Source of the DNA: Hygrophila difformis
Taxonomy: Eukaryota; Streptophyta; Magnoliopsida; Lamiales; Acanthaceae
Length of the DNA: 64,000 nucleotides
Direction: 5' to 3'
Assembly (NCBI GenBank): GCA_030278955.1
Contig: JAOANR010000005.1
Coordinates: 28,387,849 to 28,451,848, forward strand
In this document: one piece after another, positions 23,721 to 31,845 of the stretch
Numbering within the stretch: position 1 is the first letter of the stretch
How the letters are laid out: each line of letters starts with the position of its first letter
Notes under the pieces: generated by a model
Seen by the model: the letters and a program-made list of their open reading frames with translations, nothing else
Databases searched by the model: none
Told to the model about the DNA's origin: nothing
Translations under genes and position numbers: made by a program

Positions 23721-24284
23721 CTCTCTATTCTTACATGGGCTTTGTAAATTATGGAGTATTATTCTCTATTTGGCTGATTTGAAGCGATTCGGTCAGGTTG
23801 GGATAGCTGAAAAAGGAACTGATGTGGATGTGGATGTGGATGTGGATCCTGAATTTCCTGAGCACATCAGAAATCTAAGGGAAAAAGTGCTACATGAGAT
23901 AAGGCATAAAAACTGGCCAGTGCTGAGAAAGAATGCAAGACAGTACAGATTGATGAACAAGGCTGAGGCAGAGGATATCTGAAATATGATCTGGCACAAG
24001 ATATGTCTTATTTAAAGGAAGCCCTGGAAAGAGACATGGTGTCCGCCATGATGGAGCGTTACAGAACTTCTTATCTCGAACTCCTCATGGAATTGGATCA
24101 GAAGGCCCTGGAGCATTGTAACACAGGAAATAAAAACAAGATCATGCATTATGACTACAAAGTCAGAAGTCTAATCTGCAAACGGATCAAAGGAGCATGG
24201 GAACTGAAGCTGGTGAGGATCACCCATCGAGAATTTGTGAGAGATTACTTGAGGATTGCACATAAACAGTTTGGCCAAAAGTAG
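23713..24284 (+). pseudogene. Broken small MULE gene of unknown function
   Basis: Two overlapping-frame ORFs read as one protein of roughly 170 residues. The first (to 23982) has a DVDVDVDVD acidic run after a possible acceptor at about 23798, then a basic helical stretch. The second (24003-24284) continues it, with YLKEALERDM and MERYRTSYLELLMEL helices. The frame break lies at about 23970-23985. I recognise no domain. It could be a separate accessory gene or a detached 3' part of the Ulp1 gene. Motif-rich non-coding DNA flanks it on both sides. Confidence 0.5.
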
Positions 24285-24359
24285 AACAAAAGTTCTGAGT
24301 TCTGTTGTGATATGTTTTTCTTTTTCTGAGTTTTCTGAAATTTCATATTTATACATTCA

Positions 24360-24715
24360 TTTTAAGCGACAAATGTTTGTAGATGTGATTATCAGCGAAG
24401 ACAGAATCAATTTTTCAGCGATATTGATATAGCATTTTAAGCGATGGTTAGATATTGTTTTCAGCGATGGACATGAAGCATTTTAAGCGATGGTGATTGA
24501 TCGTCGTTTTGATTTTATGTATGTTTCTGAGTTCTGAGTTCTGTTGTGATATGTTTCTCTTTTTCTGAGTTTTCTAAAATTTCATATTTATACATTCGTT
24601 TAAGCGACAAAATGTTTGTACATGTGAATATAGCATTTTAAGCGATGGTCTATATTGTTTTCAGCGATAGACAGTAAGCATTTTAAGCGATGTGTATATG
24701 TTGTTTTCAGCGATG
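24360..24715 (+). repeat. AGCGATG motifs upstream of the 181-aa gene
   Basis: TTTTAAGCGACA, TTTTTCAGCGATATTG, TTTTAAGCGATGG and TTTTCAGCGATGG recur in a partly duplicated block: GAGTTCTGTTGTGATATG occurs at about 24296 and 24538. All forward. Confidence 0.8.
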
Positions 24716-24757
24716 GAAGGAAATATATTTCATTTTTATGGAGTGGCCTAAATGAAA

Positions 24758-24900
24758 TGGGCCTAAATAAAATTAAATGGGCCTCGGAAAACTTTTTAAA
24801 CTGTGAGCCTTATAAATGGAATCACATTCATTTCTCGAATCTTCATTTCTAAACCCTAAGTTCTGAAAACCGTAATCGGAATCACCTTCATTTCTCAGAA
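24758..24900 (+). promoter_or_regulatory. Promoter of the 181-aa MULE gene
   Basis: Two site II-type TGGGCC boxes (24758-24763, 24778-24783), a TATAAAT box (24811-24817) and a telo-box AAACCCTAA (24851-24859) precede the ATG at 24901 in the usual order and spacing. Site II plus telo-box is typical of plant genes active in dividing cells. Confidence 0.65.
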
Positions 24901-25917
24901 ATGTCGTCCAAAAGAAGATGCACGGGAGAGAGTTCCAGTCGCACATCCAACTTGTTCACACAATGCTGGGAGATGTTCGGGAATTATCTGAAGGATACAC
25001 ATCCGACGTGTGACAATGCGCGCAGACTGAACGATTTAATAGAAAAAATGTTAAACGCTGGGTATGTGCCGAAGAAGCATCGAGATATTCTTATTGAAAC
25101 ACAGGTATTTCTTATTGAAATTACAACTGAGTATGCTTAGGAACCTTTTGATTAATGGTTTGAATTGTTTTATGGTTTTAATGGTTAGAATGGTTTTGGT
25201 TGGAATTGTTTTGAACTGATTTATGGTTTTTAATGCTGTTTTGAACTGATTATGGTTGTTCTAGGGTTACGAATTGTTTCAGTGTTTTATGTTTGAACTG
25301 TTTGAACTTATTATGGTTGTTCTAGGGTTATGAGTTGTTTAAGTGTTTATGGTTGTTTTAGTTATTAATTGTTTTGTACTGATTATTGTTGTTTTAGTGA
25401 TTTGTTTTGAACTGATCATGGTTGTTTTTGTACTGATTATGGTTGTTTCAAAAAATTGTTTCAGTGCTATGAATTGCTTTGTACTGATTATGGTTGTTTC
25501 AAAAAATGGTTATGAATTGCTTATATTTACATCTTATATGTTAACAAGCTATCTTTCTTATATGTTGAAACACAGGAATTTCTGTTGAAAATTATAACTG
25601 AGTATCCTGATATTGAGGCTGCTGAAAGATCTTATAACATCATGTATCCCCACTTCGAAACTCTGGATATTCATATTGGTGTCCTCCAAAATGAAGGCAG
25701 ATCTAATGGTGTTGATGTGAACAGACGTTCATTTGATCCCACACAGCTGCGTGAAATGTCAAATCATTATCGCAGCGTTAAAGTCTCATTTGCAAATACT
25801 CCAGGGCAGTTGAGAGAACGCAAAAAGGCTTTTACAAATATGTGGGAAGATCTGATTCATAGGCTTAGGGCGATGCATCAAGCCATCTTTGATCCTGCTA
25901 ATATCCCTGCTGTTTAA
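24901..25917 (+). CDS. MULE accessory gene, unknown function, 181 aa, intact
   Basis: Exon 1 is 24901-25104 (68 codons), exon 2 is 25576-25917; GT-AG intron, phase 0. The product is 181 aa, hydrophilic and predicted mostly helical. It begins MSSKRRCTGESSS (basic, possible nuclear signal) and has a later stretch with RKKAFTNMWEDLIHRL. No domain recognised. It is the only gene of the element with no break and has a convincing promoter. Downstream lies the densest motif array. The intron starts with a ~42-bp copy of the start of exon 2, so the intron probably arose by tandem duplication. It could be a DNA-binding or anti-silencing partner of the motif arrays, but nothing in the protein proves that. 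Confidence 0.65.
25105..25575 (+). other. Intron with duplicated exon start and TGGTT-rich filler
   Basis: The segment around the donor (25094-25135, TTGAAACACAGGTATTTCTT) and that around the acceptor (25564-25608, TTGAAACACAGGAATTTCTG) are near-identical and continue into AACTGAGTATNCT. The rest is degenerate GAACTGATTATGGTTGTT repeats of about 30-50 bp. Confidence 0.8.
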
Positions 25918-26159
25918 TATGTTTGGAATGTTTTTGAATGACTCTTGAATGGTGGTGTTTTTGGAATGACTTGTTTTTGTGAAGTTTTTGGGATGTCTTT
26001 ATGACTTTTTTGAATGGTGGTGTTGAATGTTTTTATGACTTTTGTGATTTGAATGAAATGTTGAATGTTGAATGTTTGATTTATGGTGTTGAATGTTTTA
26101 TGACTTTGAATGGATTTAACTGATTTAGTGTTATGAATTGTTTCAGTGATTATAGGTTT

Positions 26160-27105
26160 TTATGATGTATCGCTGAAAAGTATATAGTGAACTCGCTTAA
26201 AAGAATAGTTGTTCATCGCTGAAAAGTTATAACATCTCTGCAAAGCGTATTAGTATCTCGCTTAAAGGAATTTCAAGTCATCGCTAAAAATAATAGTACA
26301 ATCTCGATGAAATGAAGCACATACCATCGCTGAAAAGTATAATGTTCTGTCGCTGAAAATAATGATACAAATTAATATATTTTAATTAGGAATTAATAAT
26401 TTCGTTAAAAATAAAAACTTATGATGTATCGCTGAAAAGAATATTGTGATCTCGCTTAAAGAAATATTAGTTCATCGCTGAAAGGAATACTTATACATCG
26501 CTGAGAAGATATATCATCTATGCAAAGTGTGTTAGTATCTCGATGAAAACTGTTCCACATCTTGGGGGCAAGGAATTGTAAGTCATCGCTGAAAATAATA
26601 GTACAACCTCGATGAAATGAAGCATTTTTCATCGCTGAATAGTATTATGTTCTCTCGCTGAAAATAATGATGCAAATTAATATGTTTTAGTTAGGAATTA
26701 ATAATTTCGTTAAAAATAAAAACATATGATGTATCGCTGAAAAGAATATTATGATCTCGCTTAAAGAAATAGTTTTTCATCGCTGAAAAGAATACTTATA
26801 CATCGCTGAAAAGATATAATATCTCTGCAAAGTGTATTAGAATTGTAAGTCATTGCTGAAAATAATAGTATAAACTCGATGAAATGAAGGTCCTTCTATC
26901 GCTGAAAAGTATTATGTTCCCTCGCTGAAAATGAAGGTCCTTTTATCGCTGAAAAGTATTACGTTCCCTCGCTGAAAATAATGATACAAATTAATATGTT
27001 TTAGTTAGGAATTAATAATTCGCTAAAAATAAAAACAAATGAAGCACATGCCATCGCTGAAAAGTATAACTTGATATCGCTGAAAATAATGATACAAATT
27101 AATAT
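26160..27105 (-). repeat. Dense ATCGCTGAAAAG array, reverse orientation
   Basis: About 26 copies of TCGCT(G/T)AAA-type words, many as CATCGCTGAAAAG, others as CTCGCTTAAAG, spaced about 20-40 bp. They sit in larger units of 260-306 bp that restart with GATGTATCGCTGAAAAG (26161, 26421, 26727). This is the 3' side of the 181-aa gene. No ORF. Confidence 0.9.
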
Positions 27106-27494
27106 AATTTGTGTCAGTAATACGCTTTAGTGATTTTTAGTGAATTTTTCTGTTGTAAGATATTTTAGGATACAAATCCGTTTAAGATATGAAGTAAATC
27201 TGTTAAAGATACGTACTAATCCGTTAATTTCGTAATTAAATAAAACCGTTCCATATTTTTATTGGACAACTTTACCCTTTTGCATTTACAACCCTTGGAT
27301 TTTAATTGGACGCTCAAGATTTTGGCCTTGATGTGCTGCGATTTGATGCAATCGCACCTTAACTGTACCCTAAAATTTCAATGGTTGAGATTAACACAAA
27401 TGGTAAAATAGTCAATTTCATATTTTTAAAAAATAGGAAGCAATATTATGGCAGCAATATACAAGTTGTTAAGAATATTCTTCTTTAGATTTTC

Positions 27495-27590
27495 CACGTG
27501 ACAAGCGAGCCTCTTGATTGGCTAAGTAGTGCTATACCCTGTGTGGAATGCTTGTAATGAATGCTTTTACATTGAAATATATAAGTGCCC
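27495..27590 (+). promoter_or_regulatory. Promoter-like cluster without a following ORF
   Basis: G-box CACGTG (27495-27500), inverted CCAAT (ATTGG, 27517-27521) and TATATAAG (27578-27585) have normal promoter spacing. No ORF of note follows before the element ends, so it may drive a non-coding transcript or be a remnant. Confidence 0.4.
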
Positions 27591-27659
27591 GACACATACC
27601 TCAGTGTCCTTGTTGTAAAAAATGTAATTTATATTTCTGCGACAAAATCCTATATATTT

Positions 27660-28110
27660 CAGCCTTAGTTTATACATTTCAGCGACGAACCACAGCATAT
27701 TTCAGCGACTTGTGTATTGTAAAGTAGCGACGTCACATTTCTTTCTCAGCGAGCAGATATCTTTTCCTTTGAGGAGCTTCTTAGTACATGCATAGGATAT
27801 TTTACTTTCACTAGTGGACAAATCTGGTGCAGGATGTGTAAATGTTTGTAGACAGGCTTTATAGTGCCACTATTGTATAGTGTAATAATGCATGTAACTT
27901 TTGTTGACTTTGCCTAATTATAATTATTTGTGCATGCAATGTAATATAACGAAATTCAGTAATCTTGAGGATATGTGTGCATGATTTTTTCTATCAATGA
28001 ATTGTCCCAGTTGCGACACATTTCAGCGATAGAGTAGTACATATTTCAGCGACTAATGTATATACATTTCATTTCAGCGACATAATTTATTTATTTCAGC
28101 GACTTCATTC
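27660..28110 (+). repeat. ATTTCAGCGAC motifs near the right MULE end
   Basis: Forward copies such as ACATTTCAGCGACG, ATATTTCAGCGACT, ACATTTCAGCGATAG and TTATTTCAGCGACT, in two clusters (27,660-27,760 and 28,010-28,110). Here the sixth position is often C, unlike the internal arrays. Confidence 0.8.
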
Positions 28111-28383
28111 TCTTTTAATTTTCTATTTCATGCGAATTCTTTAATGTTTCTAATTTTATATCAATTAAATATTATGTCAATGTATTAAAGGATACAAATT
28201 ATATTATTTAGGGATACAAATGATATTTTTTTAAGGATATAAATAAGACAATTAAATGTAGGAACAGTTGGACACTTTTACTATTGTACCCTTATCATAT
28301 TAGAACCATTAGATTATATTTGATGGCTAGGATTTATTGTCTTGATGTACTGCGGATATTTCAATTGCACAGCAACCGTACCC

Positions 28384-28392
28384 ATTTTCTTA
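28384..28392. repeat. Right 9-bp target-site duplication of the MULE
   Basis: ATTTTCTTA, identical to 13502-13510. The next two bases, GG, also match the start of the element, so the duplication could be read as 11 bp. Confidence 0.75.
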
Positions 28393-29189
28393 GGCTACTA
28401 ATATTTTTTGCCCGCACTCCGCGCACGGGCAATGTTTTTTTTAAAATAAATAAACTTAATAATTTGTTAAGTTAATTAAAAAATTAAATTTACTACATTA
28501 AAAAGCAACTTTTGCTAATCAATGGAGTTCTCATTATCAACGGACATAATAGAGCATATCATACCACAAACCTGTAAATTTTGTAGTTACATTGGACAAT
28601 CCAAAAAAAAAGAAAAAAGAAAAAAGAAAAGAAGAAGAAGAAGATCTACCAACACATTTGCCTCAAGATCATAAATTGATATTTTAATTAAAAAAACAAT
28701 AGTATTAAAATGCGAGATACATTAAATATCTTAATCCAATGAAATTGTTTGAAAATCAAATCAAGCTAAAAAAAATATACTAAAGAACTTAAAGATCACG
28801 TGCATGTATCAGCTATCATGTCGTCAATCGGTGACCACGATACCATTAGACCTGCATATTTAAGTCAACTAATAAGCAACAAAAAACTTTGTAATTTTAT
28901 TACGATGAGAAAAATAAAATAAATTATTGACCTTCTCTTTCTTGATTTTTTTAGGGAGACTTTTGTTCTTCCCGAACCTTCACGATCTCCTTCATGTTTT
29001 CATCGCTATCGTCAACATCAATTATGGGCATCGGGTGTGTTCAATGCATTAGTTGTGGTGGATGATGGGTGCTATTAAATAAATTTGTAATATATCAAGG
29101 AAAATTCAACATGTATAACAATAATATATTTTTATCATAATGTATAAGGACCCCAAAAGAAACATAGTTGTAAAGTTACATCGGGGGTC

Positions 29190-29590
29190 TTGTATTTATC
29201 ATCAATGGTGATGTTTTCAATAGAATCAAATCCTTTGTGGATGCCGACTACAGAATAGTGATGTGATTCCTTTTCGACATTCTCATCTTCGATGGAAATT
29301 GTTAAAGTATACTGATTTCCCTCAAATATTTTCATGTGGGAATTCACCACATTTTCCCTCCTAATAAAAAATAAAAATTTATTTTTTTTTAAAAAATCTA
29401 AATTTAGAAAATATATTGTGATGTAAAAAAAAAGATAAGAAAATTATACATGTGTATGCATAACTTTGCCTGTTGATTGAGTATGTCGTATGCAGTTCTC
29501 TGAACGATTAGTTCGACTTCTCGGTTGCCTATTATAAAAGCTGCACCTCCGGTGTGATCTTCAGCCAGCAGACACAACCTAATCCTATAA
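29190..29590 (-). pseudogene. Replication protein A (RPA1)-like exons
   Basis: The exon at about 29465-29580 encodes an OB-fold-like stretch (LLAEDHTGGAAFIIGNREVE, then AYDILNQQ). The next, at about 29200-29360, encodes MKIFEGNQYTLTISIEDENV and SVVGIHKG. Both patterns are typical of the C-terminal OB folds of plant RPA1 proteins carried by Helitrons. No start, and the upstream OB folds are missing, so this is a fragment. Confidence 0.55.
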
Positions 29591-29942
29591 TAAGGAAATC
29601 ATGTACAATTTAATAATAATTATTATCTTTTATTATCCTTCAATAATAATAATAAAAATCATTCAAAAAACCATTAAGCATTGATACACCATAAAAATTT
29701 TAGTGGGTTGACTAAGCCAAACTTAAATTTTTGTTACCGTAAAAAATTAAGTTGAGGAGTGTCCTCTGCCCCGCTAACCTCTAGTTGCATTCGCCGCTGA
29801 TAATAATTAATTAAGCAGAGGATCAAAAATTCAATATTAGATGTTAACTGATACTTTAAACCATTGTGTAGAGAATGGCAGTACATATTATTCAATGCGA
29901 CCACTTTTACACATAAAATTAGATTACCGAATATGACCTGTA

Positions 29943-30560
29943 TTTGGTCACAATCGGGTGTTGTTAGATCAAAAACCGAATATATGTACCCTTCCAGGTA
30001 AAGTGATCTCATATTTGATGTCATATAATAATGTGAAGGAGCATAAGTTGTACATTCGTCTCCTCTAGCCCTGCATTCATAACAAAGCTTTTGATAAATA
30101 GTCAATCATTTAGGATTTTTATTTGCTTAATTCTATTATGCTTGTTTTACCTATAGCTAACCAAATCAGCATGAATGTTATAGGCTGGTCACCTCTCCCT
30201 ATCCTTTGTTCCTGAACCAATATTGGAACCCTTTTTCCTTTAAAATCCATATGAGAAAACTGCTCTCCAAAGCCATAAAATCTTTCACCTTTTTCACTCG
30301 AATATGTGATGAAATTCCTGTTGAAAGGCAAACCAGCATTCTCACCAAAGCCTCTTCTGTTCGGGTAGGTGATATTACTATAGCAACTCTACTCCTCAAT
30401 AGAAATCCATTCCATTCAACCCGAAGCCTCCTCCTTAGTTGAAGTATTTTTTCATGCAAAACATCTGATAAAACTTCAGTTCCTTATCCACATCTGGCTC
30501 CCCAAAACTCATCCTAAATCCTACCTGGTTACCATTTTTCTGACTAAAATTGGGGAAAAT
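29943..30560 (-). pseudogene. Captured GH31 alpha-glucosidase fragment (YihQ/sulfoquinovosidase-like)
   Basis: Pieces in order on the minus strand: FGEPDVDKELKFYQ, then RVEWNGFLLR, then FYGFGEQFSHMDFKGKRVP with VQEQ and GRGDQPITF, then TTYAPSHYYMTSNMRSLYLE and YSVFDLT after an apparent splice acceptor. These are characteristic of the N-terminal domain of plant family 31 glucosidases. The reading frame breaks between 30330 and 30450 and an intron remains. The catalytic domain is absent, so the fragment cannot be functional. Confidence 0.75.
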
Positions 30561-30591
30561 TATGAGACTGTTTTCACTCACTCTTGGTTGC

Positions 30592-31845
30592 CGTAATACC
30601 CGAGAAATCGACATCGAGATTTAAATCCAAAATTAAAGAATTAGATTTAATTATTAAAGCCGAAATAATTCCGAGAGAGCGGAATTAAATATATTCGGAC
30701 GATCGCGACTCGGGATAAGTTTATCGAATTATTCCAACGATCTCAGATGATTCCCACATTATGATTTTTGGAAATAAAAATCATATATAAAAAACAAAAA
30801 TCACAGCAGGTGGCCGCGCGGCGGCAGCGCGGTGGCGCGCCACCGTGCAGGGGACGATACCCCAACGCGTTTCACGCATTTGCTGCTCCGTTTTCCAAGC
30901 TCGGCGATTCCAATCGACTTGAATTCAATTCTCAGTCATTGTGGGATGTCTTGGGATGTATTTGGATGAGTTTTGAGTGTATTAAATCCCCACAAGATTG
31001 GATTAAAGAGGATACATGTTCCAAAGTGGAGTTAATTGAACCATTGTTGAATTAGGTGAATGAATGTGGGATTTGGAGGGTCAAATTTGAGTTATGACTG
31101 AAGTAAATCCTTCCCACCTTTCCTAGGAACATCAATGCTTCATTTGGAACCCTTAACACTCCCATTCCAACCCTTTACAGCCCCCAAAACTTCACCACAT
31201 TCTCCAATCCGAAAATTGGACTTCATTGAGTGTGGGTGAGAAATTGTGGGTTGTTCTTCGAGTTCCAGAGGCTTTGGGCGAGTTGGGCACTTCCAATCCT
31301 TTCTCCTACGATTAGGCAAGGATTATAATTCGATTCATTGTCCTTAGATTCGAGTTTCATGCCCTAGAACTAAGAATCTCTTCGAACAACTCCATAATAG
31401 GATCAATCGGTTGAAGAAGAGATCGTGGGGACTGATTTGGACGTTCTCGGGGATAACAACAAAAGGGATTTCGATTCTAAACTGATCCAAGGTAAGTTAG
31501 TATCATACACATCAAGTTTTAGAAATTTTGGTTGAGTATAAGTCGAGTTATAGATCCATCTCCATTTCTTGTGAAATCTGCCAACTAGGGTTTCTCATTG
31601 ACTAGTTTCTATTGTTTTACGTTTTTGACTTGGATCCGTGCGTTTTTGGACAATCTCTCCTAAATAAAAATTGTTTCTAACATTCTAAAGATGATCTCTG
31701 TAAGTTTTTAGAATTTTTGGAGTTGATTTAAAGCCAGAAATCTGATCTGGTATTCTATTTTGAAATGCTGTCAGACTTGGTTTTTCATGGAGTCCGATTT
31801 TGTTGTTCAATTTAGTCCAGCCGATGATTGTCATTGGTGGTTGGT
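30592..31845 (+). repeat. Element A left LTR, 5' part
   Basis: Matches 50781-52018 closely (GACATCGAGATTTAAATCC against GACATCAAGATTTAAATCC; GTGGCGCGCCACCGTGCAGG against GTGGCGTGCCACCGTGCAGG). It stops exactly at the TTGGT target site of element B. The first base of the LTR is changed (CGTAATACC instead of TGTAATACC). Confidence 0.9.

Larger units (their letters stand above)
13511..28383 (+). mobile_element. 14.87-kb multigene Mutator-like element with Ulp1 gene
   Basis: The boundaries are set by the 9-bp duplication ATTTTCTTA on both sides. The ends are GGTTTTGGTTAGGGTG on the left and, read inward from the right, GGGTACGGTTGCTGTG: weak inverted similarity, 10 of 16. TGTCTTGATGTACT occurs near both ends in the same orientation (about 13525 and 28338). 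The element contains a FAR1/MULE transposase gene, a Ulp1-type gene, two small genes and long motif-rich non-coding stretches. MULEs that carry Ulp1 genes are known (Kaonashi in Arabidopsis, CUMULE in melon). The size is large for the class, partly from internal tandem duplication. Confidence 0.8.
28398..30591 (-). mobile_element. Helitron-like element with captured gene fragments
   Basis: On the minus strand the left end reads as a GC-rich hairpin (GCCCGTGCGCGGAGTGCGGGC, arms about 28409-28432) followed after about 8 bases by TTAG and a T flank. This is close to the Helitron 3' end rule (hairpin, then CTRR, insertion next to T), with one mismatch. The body contains RPA-like exons and a glucosidase fragment on the same strand, and plant Helitrons commonly carry RPA genes and captured exons. 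The 5' end was not located; the right bound is where the LTR of element A begins. Confidence 0.5.

Noticed and set aside
26160..27105. CRISPR-like array (regularly spaced short repeats)
   Set aside because: Repeats are too short and degenerate, spacing is irregular, and the setting is a plant transposon.
29943..30105. RPA zinc-finger reading of the ORF starting near 30105 (CYECRARGDEC)
   Set aside because: The downstream residues TTYAPSHYYMTS and MRSLYLEGY match GH31 glucosidases, and an acceptor site separates them from the CYEC codons.
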